NCBI GenBank assembly: GCA_963665525.1
Contig: OY762280.1
Span: forward strand, 2,790,001 to 2,854,000
Source of the DNA: UBA12077 sp963665525
Lineage (GTDB): Bacteria > Bacteroidota > Bacteroidia > Bacteroidales > UBA12077
Direction of reading: 5' to 3'
Length of the DNA: 64,000 nucleotides
Below the pieces are notes generated by a model. It saw only the letters and a program-made list of their open reading frames with translations. It had not been told where the DNA came from and did no database searches. Positions within the stretch are counted from its first letter, which is position 1; every line of letters begins with the position of its first letter. A program made the translations under genes and the position numbers. Positions 17,302 to 27,186 of the stretch are shown piece after piece.

Positions 17302-19920
17302 ATGAATTCGAAAGAAATCAGAAGTAAATTTTTAAGCTTTTTTGAAAGCAAACAACATGCAATTGTTCCATCTGCTCCAATGGTTATAAAAAACGACCCA
17401 ACCCTTATGTTTACTAATGCAGGGATGAATCAGTTTAAAGATATTTTTCTAGGTAACAGTGAGGCAAAAAGTAATCGAGTGACCGATTCTCAGAAATGTT
17501 TGAGAGTTTCAGGAAAGCATAATGATTTGGAAGAAGTTGGACATGATACATATCATCATACCATGTTTGAAATGCTTGGAAACTGGTCTTTCGGAAATTA
17601 TTTTAAAAAAGAAGCTATTGAGTGGGCTTATGAGTTTCTGGTTAATGAAATGAAAGTGGATTCGAATCGCCTATACGCTACTGTTTTCGAAGGAAGTAAA
17701 GAAGATGGTTTAGATCTTGATATAGAAGCAAAAGAACATTGGAAAAGGTTCTTACCTACTGAGCGTATATTAAATGGATCTAAAAAAGATAATTTCTGGG
17801 AAATGGGTGACACAGGACCTTGCGGACCTTGCTCCGAGGTTCATGTTGATTTAAGAAGTGATGAAGAAAGAAAAGAAATTCCAGGATATAAGCTTGTAAA
17901 TAAAGATCATCCTTTAGTTATTGAAATATGGAATTTGGTTTTTATACAATATAATAGAAAAGCTAATGGATCTTTAGAATTACTACCGAATAAACATGTC
18001 GATACCGGAATGGGTTTTGAAAGACTTTGTATGGTATTACAAGGTAAAAAATCTAATTACGATACTGATGTATTTCAGCCATTAATTCAGGCTATTGCCA
18101 AAGCTTCAAACAAAACCTATGGAGACGATGAAGAAGCTGATATAGCAATGAGAGTTATCTCTGATCATTTAAGAGCTATTAGTTTCTCAATTGCTGACGG
18201 CCAGCTACCATCAAATGTAAAAGCAGGATATGTTATTCGCAGGATATTACGTCGTGCAGTGCGTTACGGATATACTTTCTTAGGATTTAACGAACCTTTT
18301 ATTTATAAACTACTACCTGTATTAATTGATAGTTTAGGTGAAGCTTATCCTGAATTAGTCAATCAGAAAGAATTAATAGAGAAAGTTATCTTAGAAGAAG
18401 AAACATCATTCTTAAAAACCCTTGAAACAGGGATTCGGTTACTTGATAAGATTATTAAGAACACTGAAGACAAAGAATATAATGTTATTCCTGGTAAAAT
18501 TGCTTTCGAACTATACGACACCTATGGATTCCCATTAGATTTAACTGAACTCATTGCACGCGAACATAATCTAGCTGTAAATAAGAAAGAGTTCGAAGAT
18601 GAAATGGAAAACCAAAAAAACAGATCGAGAAGTGCTGCCAATGTTGACACTGAAGATTGGATTGAATTACTTAAAGATGATGTAGAAGAATTTGTTGGTT
18701 ATGATTACCTTGAAACTGATGTTAAAATAACACGTTACAGAAAAGTTAAACAAAAGAATAAAGAATTCTATCAAATTGTATTTAATATCTCACCTTTTTA
18801 TGCAGAAAGTGGAGGACAAGTTGGAGATAAAGGATATATAGAAGCAAATGGAGAAAAAATTAGCATTCTTAATACCATAAAAGAAAATAACTTAAACATT
18901 CATATTACTGAAAAACTCCCTATTGATCCTAAGGCTACATTTAAAGCTGTAGTAAGTTCAAGCAAACGAATATCTACTGCTAACAATCACACTGCAACAC
19001 ATTTATTGCATTATGCTTTAAGAGAGGTATTAGGAGAGCATGTTGAACAAAAAGGATCATTGGTACATCCTGATTATTTGCGATTTGACTTTAGTCATTT
19101 CCAAAAACTAAGCGACGAAGAAATCAGGAAAATTGAAATCATTGTTAATGAAAAGATAAGAAGCAACATTGCACTCGATGAACACCGAAATATTCCAATG
19201 AAAGCTGCTTCGGACATGGGAGCTATTGCTTTATTTGGTGAAAAATATGGCGATACGGTTCGTGTAATTAAGTTCGGAGATTCTGTTGAACTTTGTGGAG
19301 GAACTCATGTTGCAAACACAGGACAAATAGGTTTTTTCAAAATAATGAGCGAAAGTTCTATTGCTGCAGGTATTAGAAGAATTGAAGCCATTACAGGCGA
19401 GAAAGTTGTTGAGTTTGTATTTAATCAAATGCAAGAATTAAATGATATAAAAGCATTATTTAAAAATCCAAAAAATACTGTTGAAAGCGTAAAATCTCTT
19501 TTCGATGAAGTTTCTAAACTTAACAAGCAAATTGAAGAGATGACTAATGAACAAGCTCAAATAGTAAAGAAACAACTTCTTCAACACATTGAAGAAATCA
19601 ATGGAGTCAACTTTATTGGAGCTAAAATTGGGTTAAACTCAGCAGCAGCAATAAAAGATTTATCATTCCAATTAAAAAATGAAATTAAAAATCTTGTTTT
19701 GGTCATTGGAGCAGAAATTAATGGAAAAGCTAATCTATCTGTCATGATCTCTGAATCATTAATAGAAGAAAAAGGCTGGAATGCTTCACAAATTATTCGT
19801 GATGTTGCTAAAGAAATTCAAGGAGGCGGTGGCGGACAAGCATTTTATGCAACTGCAGGAGGTAAAAATCCTGCGGGCTTAGAAGCTGCCATAAATAAAG
19901 TGAAAGAGATTATTCAATAA
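17302..19920 (+). CDS. alaS: Alanyl-tRNA synthetase
   Basis: Charges tRNA-Ala in the cytoplasm. At 872 residues it is full length with all domains: class II catalytic core (motif 1 FTNAGMNQFKDIFLG, FEMLGNWSFG, and GDTGPCGPCSEVH with a zinc-like Cys pair), the tRNA-recognition helical domain, the editing domain with HTATHLLH and CGGTHV (zinc ligands of the deacylase site), and the C-terminal oligomerisation domain with GGGGGQAFYATAGG. Divergent from the M23 peptidases. It ends before a strong bidirectional terminator. Identification is secure. Confidence 0.98.
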   Translation: MNSKEIRSKFLSFFESKQHAIVPSAPMVIKNDPTLMFTNAGMNQFKDIFLGNSEAKSNRVTDSQKCLRVSGKHNDLEEVGHDTYHHTMFEMLGNWSFGNYFKKEAIEWAYEFLVNEMKVDSNRLYATVFEGSKEDGLDLDIEAKEHWKRFLPTERILNGSKKDNFWEMGDTGPCGPCSEVHVDLRSDEERKEIPGYKLVNKDHPLVIEIWNLVFIQYNRKANGSLELLPNKHVDTGMGFERLCMVLQGKKSNYDTDVFQPLIQAIAKASNKTYGDDEEADIAMRVISDHLRAISFSIADGQLPSNVKAGYVIRRILRRAVRYGYTFLGFNEPFIYKLLPVLIDSLGEAYPELVNQKELIEKVILEEETSFLKTLETGIRLLDKIIKNTEDKEYNVIPGKIAFELYDTYGFPLDLTELIAREHNLAVNKKEFEDEMENQKNRSRSAANVDTEDWIELLKDDVEEFVGYDYLETDVKITRYRKVKQKNKEFYQIVFNISPFYAESGGQVGDKGYIEANGEKISILNTIKENNLNIHITEKLPIDPKATFKAVVSSSKRISTANNHTATHLLHYALREVLGEHVEQKGSLVHPDYLRFDFSHFQKLSDEEIRKIEIIVNEKIRSNIALDEHRNIPMKAASDMGAIALFGEKYGDTVRVIKFGDSVELCGGTHVANTGQIGFFKIMSESSIAAGIRRIEAITGEKVVEFVFNQMQELNDIKALFKNPKNTVESVKSLFDEVSKLNKQIEEMTNEQAQIVKKQLLQHIEEINGVNFIGAKIGLNSAAAIKDLSFQLKNEIKNLVLVIGAEINGKANLSVMISESLIEEKGWNASQIIRDVAKEIQGGGGGQAFYATAGGKNPAGLEAAINKVKEIIQ

Positions 19921-19925
19921 ATAAA

Positions 19926-19945
19926 AAAGCCCCAACCGGGGCTTT
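19926..19945. terminator. Bidirectional terminator between alaS and the DUF885 gene
   Basis: Perfect 8-bp GC-rich stem (AAAGCCCC / GGGGCTTT) with loop AACC, flanked by A-rich sequence on the left and T-rich sequence on the right. It lies between convergent genes, so it can stop transcription from both sides. Confidence 0.85.
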
Positions 19946-19949
19946 ACTT

Positions 19950-21239
19950 TTATTCTAAATTTGAAGGTACCTGCGGTGTAGATATTAAATACTCAAACAA
20001 CTCCCACTTTTCTTCTTTGGTTTCTCCTGCATTCTTCTCCATATAATCTCTCACCATATCTAAACCTACATTATAATTAATAATGTAGCTCCTATACGCT
20101 TCAATAAAACTTAAACTCTTTTCAGCACTTTCTCTTGAGCGTAAAGCATATTTTACAAGCCAATCAATTGTTTCTTCTTTAGATTTTTCTCCATTTAAAT
20201 ATGCTTCTGCAGCAGCATTTCTTACATAAGATATTTTAGCAACAAGTCTAAGAACTTGATAATATTTGTCTGCCTTAGACGCATCCAATCCTGCTAAAGG
20301 AAATAAAACCTCTTTTTCAAATTTTATTTTTTCATCTTCAGGAAATGCCATTTCGATTCCATAATTGGCGGTTCCTTCAGCTATCAGCGATTGTGGACTA
20401 TATAAAGGATATACAGAAAATTCAACCCAGTTATTATTTCTTACCATGTTAGTTTCAAGAAGACAGTTATAAACGTGATGCCCTGGATATCCTTCATGAC
20501 TTGCTAAATCAATGGCTCGTTCAATATATACAGGTAAATCAGTATTAACCTGAATTAAACTAAAATTATTTCCTTTATACCAGTTGTATCCTCCCCAAGG
20601 TTTATCGCTAACAAATTCAAGTTCAAAATTCTCATTTTCTGGCAGATCTATATATTTAAGAGTTCTTGCTCTAGCTTCATTAATAGCTGCATCAAAAACA
20701 ACTTCAAGTTTATCTTTCGGAATAATAAACTCTTTTTTAAATTCTGATAATCGGTCTGTCAATTCACCTTCTCCTGGTAATAGTTCTTCTAATTCATTAA
20801 TTAAACTCTCAAAGTGTTCTAATGAATAATCTGGTGTTTCAACATCATATAATGCTACTGTTTCTTCATCAAATGTAAACTTCTTACCCCCTAGTATCTC
20901 TATTCTTCCTTTTACAGCAATCAGTTGCTTTTGTAGATATGTATATCGAAGTATTAAATTTTCATTCAAACGATCCTGATTAATCAGATTCAGTTGTTTG
21001 TTAATATCTTCTACTTTTCCCAATAACTCATCAACAGGAATTTCAGTATCATCAGAAGTTTTAGGTTTCCATTCTTCAGGTCCATAATACGCATCTACAA
21101 AATATGGATCATAAATACCTGCTTCTAAAACTAGTTTAACATAATTCTCAGCAATTTGATTTAATGATTCATTAACATCAATTTTTGACTGACAGGAAAG
21201 CATCCCAATAAGAACAATAATTACATATATTTTTTTCAT
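19950..21239 (-). CDS. DUF885-like lipoprotein, putative metallopeptidase
   Basis: Exported lipoprotein of 429 residues; signal peptide with lipobox ending at Cys16 (IGMLSC). The body is mostly helical. Around residues 248-255 is HEGYPGHH, the histidine-rich motif that defines the DUF885 family and resembles the HExxH zinc site of metallopeptidases, followed by a conserved region (NNWVEF, SLIAEGTANYGIEMAFP) with the Glu expected as a third ligand. Peptidase activity is plausible but not established for this family. It converges with alaS. Nothing in the neighbourhood suggests a substrate. Confidence 0.8.
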   Translation of the reverse strand: MKKIYVIIVLIGMLSCQSKIDVNESLNQIAENYVKLVLEAGIYDPYFVDAYYGPEEWKPKTSDDTEIPVDELLGKVEDINKQLNLINQDRLNENLILRYTYLQKQLIAVKGRIEILGGKKFTFDEETVALYDVETPDYSLEHFESLINELEELLPGEGELTDRLSEFKKEFIIPKDKLEVVFDAAINEARARTLKYIDLPENENFELEFVSDKPWGGYNWYKGNNFSLIQVNTDLPVYIERAIDLASHEGYPGHHVYNCLLETNMVRNNNWVEFSVYPLYSPQSLIAEGTANYGIEMAFPEDEKIKFEKEVLFPLAGLDASKADKYYQVLRLVAKISYVRNAAAEAYLNGEKSKEETIDWLVKYALRSRESAEKSLSFIEAYRSYIINYNVGLDMVRDYMEKNAGETKEEKWELFEYLISTPQVPSNLE

Positions 21240-21382
21240 ATCAAAGGTTTTATATTTTTTCGACCGACTAATATATTAACTTTAAATTGAAAGACAATAT
21301 TTTAATATTATTTTTGAAAACATCCATAAAAACAACACTTACAGAGCGTTAAAATATTAATGCCTCAGAAAATAAAAATTCG

Positions 21383-21390
21383 TATATTTG
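21383..21390 (+). promoter_or_regulatory. Putative -7 promoter element for the acyl-CoA synthetase
   Basis: TATATTTG matches TAnnTTTG and lies 19 bases before the ATG. A -33 TTTG is not seen at the expected spacing. Confidence 0.35.
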
Positions 21391-21409
21391 GTAGCTATTT
21401 TAAATTTAA

Positions 21410-23287
21410 ATGATGATGAATATCACCAGAACGTTCGATTTACTAGACAGATATAAAGAGCTATATCCAATGGAAGATGCTCTTGCGGGAAAGGAAAATG
21501 GTCAATGGGTAAAATATAGTACCGATGATTATATTAATTATGCTAATTGGGTAAGCTATGGACTTTTAGCTCTTGGTTTTAAAAAAGGAGATAAAGTTGC
21601 TACCATATCTAATAACAGGCCTGAATGGAATTTCGTAGATATGGGATTAGCTCAAATTGGTGTGATTCATGTACCAATTTATCCAACGATTAGTTCTGAA
21701 GAATATGATTATATCTTAAAACATTCTGAAGTTAAAGCAATCATTATTTCAAGTAAACTCATATGGAATAAAATAAGTGATATTGTTGAGAAAGTTGATT
21801 CCATAAAATCAGTTTATGCTTTTAACGATTTTGAAGAACTTCCTTCATGGAAAATAATTGTTGACGAAGGGAAAAAGAATGAAGATAAATATAAAGACGA
21901 AGTTGTTAAGATAAAATCTGGCATCGATAAAAGCGAAATGGTAACTTTAATTTATACTTCTGGAACAACAGGTAATTCCAAAGGTGTAATGTTATCACAT
22001 AATAATGTTGTTACTAATGCAATTAGTACATCGAAAGCTCATAGCTTAGGGTATGGGCACCGTACTTTGAGTTTCTTACCTTTATGCCATGTATATGAAC
22101 GAATGATGAATTATCATTTCCAGTATAAAGGAATAAGTATTTATTATGCAGAAAACCTTGGAACTATAACGACTGATATAAAAGATGTTAAACCTCATAT
22201 CTTTAATACTGTTCCCCGTTTATTGGAAAAAGTATACGATGGAATTATTGGTAAAGGTAGAAACCTTAAAGGAATCAAGAAACAGATTTTCTTTTGGGCT
22301 GTTAACCTTGGATTAAGATATAAATTAAAGGCCAAGCATAGGTTATTGTATCATGTAAAGTTAAAAATAGCCCGAAAACTTATTTTCAGCAAATGGAAAG
22401 AAGCTCTTGGAGGAGAAGATTTACTAATTGTTTCTGGTGGAGCTGCATTACAAGAACGATTAGCAAAAATATTCTGGGCTGCAGGCATGTCTGTTATTGA
22501 AGGCTATGGTTTAACAGAAACAGCACCTGTAATTGCTGTTAACTTTCATACTCCACTAAGATGTAAGTTTGGAACCGTTGGACCAATATTAGAAAACGTA
22601 GAAGTTAAAATTGCTGACGATGGAGAAATTCTGTCCAAAGGACCCAATACAATGTTAGGATATTATAAATCACCTGAACTAACCAAAGAAGCCATTGATG
22701 AAGATGGATATTTCCATACCGGAGATATTGGCTTCGTTGATGATGAAGGTTTTCTTAAAATAACCGATCGCAAAAAGGAAATGTTCAAAACTTCAGGAGG
22801 TAAATATATTGCTCCTCAGGTAATTGAAAATAAATTAAAAGAATCTTTCTTTATTGAGCAATTAATGGTTATTGGTGAAAACGAGAAATTTGCCAGTGCA
22901 TTAATCTCTCCAAACTTTAAATTCTTACACGACTGGTGTTCAATACATAAAGTTCAGTATAGAGACAATAAAGACTTAGTGAATACTCCTGAAGTAATTG
23001 CTCGTTATCAAAAGGAAGTCAATAAGTATAACCAGCAGCTGGGAGAAACAGAAAAGATTAAACGATTTCGTTTAGTATGTGAAGAATGGAGCCCTCAAAC
23101 AGGTGAGCTATCACCTACTCAAAAATTAAAAAGAAGTGTAGTATATAATAAATATCAAGATATTATTGCCGAAATATACCAACATGAGAAGAAACAAAAC
23201 GGAAACAGTAAAAAGTCAAGATTCTCGGTTAGCACTATTACCAATGGCATAAAAAAAACAATCAAAAAAGATGCTCCTGAAAATTAG
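21410..23287 (+). CDS. Long-chain fatty acid-CoA ligase (AMP-forming)
   Basis: ANL-superfamily adenylating enzyme of 625 residues that activates fatty acids to acyl-CoA. The P-loop-like motif TLIYTSGTTGNSKGVML (about 183-199) and the EGYGLTETAP and YFHTGDIG motifs are intact, as is the hinge KITDRKKEMFKTSGGKYI with the Lys-rich segment of class long-chain ligases. It has three consecutive ATG codons at its start; the first was taken. The C-terminus is basic (KKSRFSVS, KKTIKK) and its last codons form the left arm of a terminator. Membrane-associated role in fatty-acid uptake or recycling is inferred. Confidence 0.93.
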   Translation: MMMNITRTFDLLDRYKELYPMEDALAGKENGQWVKYSTDDYINYANWVSYGLLALGFKKGDKVATISNNRPEWNFVDMGLAQIGVIHVPIYPTISSEEYDYILKHSEVKAIIISSKLIWNKISDIVEKVDSIKSVYAFNDFEELPSWKIIVDEGKKNEDKYKDEVVKIKSGIDKSEMVTLIYTSGTTGNSKGVMLSHNNVVTNAISTSKAHSLGYGHRTLSFLPLCHVYERMMNYHFQYKGISIYYAENLGTITTDIKDVKPHIFNTVPRLLEKVYDGIIGKGRNLKGIKKQIFFWAVNLGLRYKLKAKHRLLYHVKLKIARKLIFSKWKEALGGEDLLIVSGGAALQERLAKIFWAAGMSVIEGYGLTETAPVIAVNFHTPLRCKFGTVGPILENVEVKIADDGEILSKGPNTMLGYYKSPELTKEAIDEDGYFHTGDIGFVDDEGFLKITDRKKEMFKTSGGKYIAPQVIENKLKESFFIEQLMVIGENEKFASALISPNFKFLHDWCSIHKVQYRDNKDLVNTPEVIARYQKEVNKYNQQLGETEKIKRFRLVCEEWSPQTGELSPTQKLKRSVVYNKYQDIIAEIYQHEKKQNGNSKKSRFSVSTITNGIKKTIKKDAPEN

Positions 23288-23293
23288 GAGCAT
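23271..23293. terminator. Terminator overlapping the acyl-CoA synthetase stop
   Basis: Perfect 8-bp stem (ATGCTCCT / AGGAGCAT) with a 7-base loop, preceded by six A and followed by TTTTTTAT. The stop codon lies in the loop. It is between convergent genes and likely works in both directions. Confidence 0.8.
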
Positions 23294-23301
23294 TTTTTAT
23301 T

Positions 23302-23976
23302 TTAAAACTGATAAGCTAAACCAATCGAAATATTCATAAACCATTTGGATTTATATCCATGATCTAGTCCTGCTTCTGAATAATATCTAAAATTCTCGGT
23401 AATTAAGTAACTCACATATGGAGCTGCAACTATAGCAAATCTTTTAATTTTATAATTCAACCTTAATCCTAAATCTGCAGTTGCCACAAATCTTTGTTCA
23501 GTTAGAAAACCTCTTTGAACAAATGACCCTCCATTAATACTTGATAAGCCCAAGTAATTATCCGGCTCAATATAACCAAGGTTTGTTCCAATATGAAGAT
23601 CAGTTTGACGAGGAATTAATCCAAGAATAATCTTAAAAATCAAATCCTCAATTGAATGAACTGTTCCACCAATATAAAAAGATTTATCGACAGGTGTTCT
23701 GTATACAAATTGAATTGGAATTTCATAAAACTTTTTAGTCCCTTCTAAATCATTAATAAATGAAATACCTGTTCTAATCCCTAATTTATCTGTATAAAAA
23801 TGAGCTGTCTGTAAACTATATTTATTACCAACCAAATTTTGGTGTTCATCAGAATTTAATGATGCAAACAAACCATAGTCGAAACTAATATCATGAAAAT
23901 AAGTTTCCGAATAATCATTTTGAGCAATACTCACAGAGGTAAACAATAAAAAATAAATAAGAAATATTTTTCTCAT
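23302..23976 (-). CDS. Outer-membrane beta-barrel protein, unknown function
   Basis: Exported protein of 224 residues with signal peptide (1-18, ending SIAQ). The mature sequence alternates hydrophobic and polar residues in about eight to ten strands and ends in an aromatic residue (SIGLAYQF), the pattern of an outer-membrane barrel. I do not recognise a named family. It sits between the convergent acyl-CoA synthetase and the sodium symporter, with 55 bases to the latter, so it may be co-transcribed with the symporter. A small OmpW/OprG-like or porin-family barrel is one possibility. Confidence 0.65.
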   Translation of the reverse strand: MRKIFLIYFLLFTSVSIAQNDYSETYFHDISFDYGLFASLNSDEHQNLVGNKYSLQTAHFYTDKLGIRTGISFINDLEGTKKFYEIPIQFVYRTPVDKSFYIGGTVHSIEDLIFKIILGLIPRQTDLHIGTNLGYIEPDNYLGLSSINGGSFVQRGFLTEQRFVATADLGLRLNYKIKRFAIVAAPYVSYLITENFRYYSEAGLDHGYKSKWFMNISIGLAYQF

Positions 23977-24031
23977 AAAATAATAAGGTTAATAAATAGT
24001 AAACGTAGGATTACAAATTTTATGCTAGAAT

Positions 24032-25486
24032 TTATTCTATTTTGTTTTTTATCCTAGTAAGAAACAAACCTAAGAAAGTAATCAATCCATTTAATATCAA
24101 CAATTCAAAACCAAACTGATAACCTCCTAAAAATTGTTTAGAATAAACATTTAAAAAGTAGCATAATATTGGTGAAGCAATAGCAATAAAAGGAACATAT
24201 TGATCTTTGGTTTTATAGTTTGTAAACATACCAAATGCATACATCCCTAATAAAGGTCCATAAGTATATCCTGCTACTCTAAATATTGCACTAATAACAC
24301 TTTCGTTATTAATGGCATTAAATATTAAAATAACAATAACCAGTGCAGCAGAAACCCCTATGTGAACCTTTTTACGGATTAATTTTAACTCCGCTTCTGA
24401 TTTATTTTGTGGATTTAGAATATCAACTGTAAACGATGTTGTTAAAGCTGTTAAAGCTGAATCGGCACTGCTATATGCGGCTGCAACTAATCCAATAATA
24501 AAAAAGACTGAAACAATAGGACTTAAATATCCTTGTGTAGCTATTAAAGGAAACAGATCATCAGTTCGATCTGGAATTGCAATCCCATTTTTTTGAGCAA
24601 AAACTACCAGCAAAACTCCTAAAGACATAAAAAGTAAATTAACCGGAAGTAATGAAATACTCATCCAATACATATTCTTTTTGGCCTCACGAATATTTTT
24701 ACAGCTCAGGTTTTTTTGCATCATATCCTGATCTAAACCAGTCATCACAACTGCAATAAAAGCTCCGGCTAAAAATTGTTTCAAAAAGTAATTTGCTCCT
24801 TTAAAATCATCAAAATAAAAAAGTTTTGAATGCTCATTGTGAATCACTGTATTAAATACTCCTTTAAAATCAAGATTCATTTGTTTGCTAACTAAAACAA
24901 TCGTAACTCCAACTGCAGCTAACATAAAAATAGTTTGTAAGCTGTCGGTCCAAATTATTGTTTTAATACCTCCCTTAAAAGTATATAGCCAAATTAGCAA
25001 TATGGTTATTACAACAGTAAGCCAAAACGGAATACTTAAACTATTAAAAACTGTAATTTGTAACACATTGGCTACTAAAAATAATCGAAACGATGCTCCT
25101 ATTACTCTCGATAATAAAAAGAAAGATGCTCCTGTTTTATAGGATGATTTCCCAAAACGCTGACCAAGATAAGTGTAAATTGAAGTCAGGTTTAATCGAT
25201 AATACATAGGCATTAAAACATTGGCAATAATAGCATATCCTAATAAATATCCTATAACCATTTGCATATACGAAAAATTACTATCGACTACCCACCCCGG
25301 AACCGATATAAAAGTAACCCCCGATAATGATGCACTTATCATTCCAAAAGCCACAATATACCATGGCGATCTTCGGTTCCCCAGAAAGAAAGATTCGTTA
25401 TTTGCATTTCTACTTGTAAAATATGAAATAGAAATTAGAACCAAAAAATATACAGCAATTATGAATATAACTAAATAGGGTGACAT
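24032..25486 (-). CDS. Sodium:solute symporter (SSS family)
   Basis: Inner-membrane transporter of 484 residues with about 13 hydrophobic segments. The family pattern is visible in FFLGNRRSPWYIVAFGMISA (first helices), GGIKTIIWTDSLQTIFML, and DQDMMQKNLSCKNIREAKKN, followed by AAAYSSADSALTALTTSF in the helix that contributes to the sodium site. Substrates of related Bacteroidota proteins include sugars, sialic acid, proline and iodide-like anions; nothing here decides it. The 203-base divergent region towards recR contains short direct repeats. Confidence 0.92.
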   Translation of the reverse strand: MSPYLVIFIIAVYFLVLISISYFTSRNANNESFFLGNRRSPWYIVAFGMISASLSGVTFISVPGWVVDSNFSYMQMVIGYLLGYAIIANVLMPMYYRLNLTSIYTYLGQRFGKSSYKTGASFFLLSRVIGASFRLFLVANVLQITVFNSLSIPFWLTVVITILLIWLYTFKGGIKTIIWTDSLQTIFMLAAVGVTIVLVSKQMNLDFKGVFNTVIHNEHSKLFYFDDFKGANYFLKQFLAGAFIAVVMTGLDQDMMQKNLSCKNIREAKKNMYWMSISLLPVNLLFMSLGVLLVVFAQKNGIAIPDRTDDLFPLIATQGYLSPIVSVFFIIGLVAAAYSSADSALTALTTSFTVDILNPQNKSEAELKLIRKKVHIGVSAALVIVILIFNAINNESVISAIFRVAGYTYGPLLGMYAFGMFTNYKTKDQYVPFIAIASPILCYFLNVYSKQFLGGYQFGFELLILNGLITFLGLFLTRIKNKIE

Positions 25487-25504
25487 TGATTTTAATTTTT
25501 AAAG

Positions 25505-25540
25505 TGCCTAAAATACTTAAATTGCCTAAAGTAACCTAAA
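25505..25540. repeat. Short direct repeats upstream of the symporter gene
   Basis: TGCCTAAA occurs at 25505-25512 and again at 25523-25530, with a third CCTAAA at 25535-25540. Spacing of starts is 18 and about 10 bases. Just beyond, ACAAAT-TG-ATTTGT (25543-25556) forms a palindrome. This lies 19-70 bases upstream of the symporter ATG and could be a regulator site; in AT-rich DNA the chance level is not negligible. Confidence 0.3.
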
Positions 25541-25689
25541 AAACAAATTGATTTGTAAAACATGGCATGACAGTTTAACTAGATTTTATTACCAATAACC
25601 ACAATAATTCAAAAACAATTCGAACAAAAAATTGCGAATCGCCCTATTTGATGTTAATTTTGAAGAAAATATTTTACCTAAATCATAAA

Positions 25690-26310
25690 ATGAACATTCA
25701 AAATTTTACATCCAAATTATTGGAAAGTGCTGTGGATGAATTTGCCAAGTTACCAGGAATAGGAAGAAAAACTGCTTTAAGGCTTGTTCTACATTTATTA
25801 AATCAGGAAAAAGAAGATGTTAATCATTTCGGTGAAACCATTATTAAATTAAGAAATGAAATAAAGCATTGTAAAAGTTGTAATACAATATCGGATACAG
25901 ATTTATGCAATATATGTAGTGATTCTAAACGAGATGAGTCACTTATTTGTGTAGTTGAAAATGCTCGCGATGTTATGTCCATTGAAAATACACATCAGTT
26001 TAACGGAACATACCATGTGCTGGGAGGAATCATATCACCCATGGATGGAATTGGTCCTAATGATCTAAAAATAGATAGTCTACACGAAAAAGTGAAAAAT
26101 GGAACTGCGAAAGAACTAATCCTAGCTTTAAGTACAACAATGGAAGGTGATACAACAAATTTTTATCTCTTTAAAAAGTTTAAAGATTATGATGTAAAAA
26201 TTACAACTCTGGCACGAGGTGTCGCAATTGGCGATGAGTTAGAATACGCTGATGAGATTACTTTAGGAAGATCAATAATTAACAGAACTTTATTTGAATC
26301 TTCTTTTTAA
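25690..26310 (+). CDS. recR: Recombination mediator RecR
   Basis: Cytoplasmic component of the RecFOR pathway that helps load RecA on gapped DNA. The ATG at 25690 gives 206 residues, the normal size; an upstream TTG would add 14 hydrophobic residues not found in the family. N-terminal helix-hairpin-helix (FAKLPGIGRKTALRL), C4 zinc finger (Cys61, Cys64, Cys73, Cys76), and Toprim domain beginning SLICVVENARDVMSIE, followed by the conserved C-terminal Walker-B-like part LARGVAIGDELEYADE. All expected elements are present. Confidence 0.96.
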   Translation: MNIQNFTSKLLESAVDEFAKLPGIGRKTALRLVLHLLNQEKEDVNHFGETIIKLRNEIKHCKSCNTISDTDLCNICSDSKRDESLICVVENARDVMSIENTHQFNGTYHVLGGIISPMDGIGPNDLKIDSLHEKVKNGTAKELILALSTTMEGDTTNFYLFKKFKDYDVKITTLARGVAIGDELEYADEITLGRSIINRTLFESSF

Positions 26311-26376
26311 GATAAAAAAATTCAAAAATATTTAGTATTTTCACCAAAATAAGCATCCGCATTAAAAACACCCAAA

Positions 26377-27120
26377 ATGAAACAAATTCTTCTAATAATT
26401 TCATTTATTATTACATTAAACATGAGTACATTCGCTCAGGCTGATGTAGAATCAATTACCAAAGTTGCCAATCAACTCGTTGAATTAAAAAGATTTGATG
26501 AAGCAATGGAAAAATTCAATGAAGCACTAGACTACCTTCCATCGTATGCCCCAGCCATTGATGGTAAAGCTAATCTTTTAATTATGATGGAAGATTATAA
26601 AAATGCTGGTAAAATGATTGAAGGTGCTATCGAAAAAAATTCTGATTATCCACAATTTTATTTAACACGAGGAATTGTATCCATTAAAAAAGGGAAATTT
26701 GAAGATGCTATTGAAGATTTAAATCGTGCATTAGATTTATCTCAAGGGATGAACGATAAACTATTTGAAAACAAAATTTATATTAATAGAGGTGCCGCAT
26801 ATCAAAAACTTATGCAAAACGATGCAGCGTTAAACGATTATTCCAAGGCAATTCTATTATACGATGATAATCCTGATGTATATTTATATCGTGGTGTTCT
26901 ATATTATCAACAAAATGACCATCCTGAAGCTCTAAAAGATTTTGACGAGGTAATCAAATTGGACCCTGAAAATCCATTTGCTTATTATAACCGGGGAATG
27001 ATTTATCTTAAACAAGAAATAATGGATAAAGCTTGTGATGATTTTCATAATGCTTGTGAGCTTGGAAATACTAATGCATGTAGACAAGTTATTACGCATT
27101 GTATAGAAATAAAAAATTAA
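26377..27120 (+). CDS. Secreted tetratricopeptide-repeat protein
   Basis: Exported protein of 247 residues: signal peptide (1-21, ending STFAQ) followed by five to six TPR units covering almost the whole mature chain (for example FDEAMEKFNEALDYLPSYAP, DAIEDLNRALDLS, EALKDFDEVIKLDPENPFAY). No other domain is present. The last repeat carries Cys pairs (DKACDDFHNACELGNTNACR), the pattern of Sel1-like or Bacteroidota TPR ends. Periplasmic protein-protein interaction role is inferred. It is 66 bases downstream of recR and may have its own promoter. Confidence 0.85.
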   Translation: MKQILLIISFIITLNMSTFAQADVESITKVANQLVELKRFDEAMEKFNEALDYLPSYAPAIDGKANLLIMMEDYKNAGKMIEGAIEKNSDYPQFYLTRGIVSIKKGKFEDAIEDLNRALDLSQGMNDKLFENKIYINRGAAYQKLMQNDAALNDYSKAILLYDDNPDVYLYRGVLYYQQNDHPEALKDFDEVIKLDPENPFAYYNRGMIYLKQEIMDKACDDFHNACELGNTNACRQVITHCIEIKN

Positions 27121-27136
27121 GATTTAATACAAAAAT

Positions 27137-27166
27137 AAAAAGGGAGAACAATCGTTCTCCCTTTTT
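27137..27166. terminator. Strong bidirectional terminator
   Basis: Perfect 13-bp stem (AAAAAGGGAGAAC / GTTCTCCCTTTTT) with loop AATC between convergent genes; T-tracts occur on both strands. Confidence 0.9.
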
Positions 27167-27186
27167 ATTTTATTGTTTATATTATT

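Noticed and set aside
19950..21239. A carboxypeptidase of family M32 (Taq type)
   Set aside because: The motif is HEGYPGHH with the neighbours of DUF885, not the HExxH setting of M32, and the protein is a lipoprotein.
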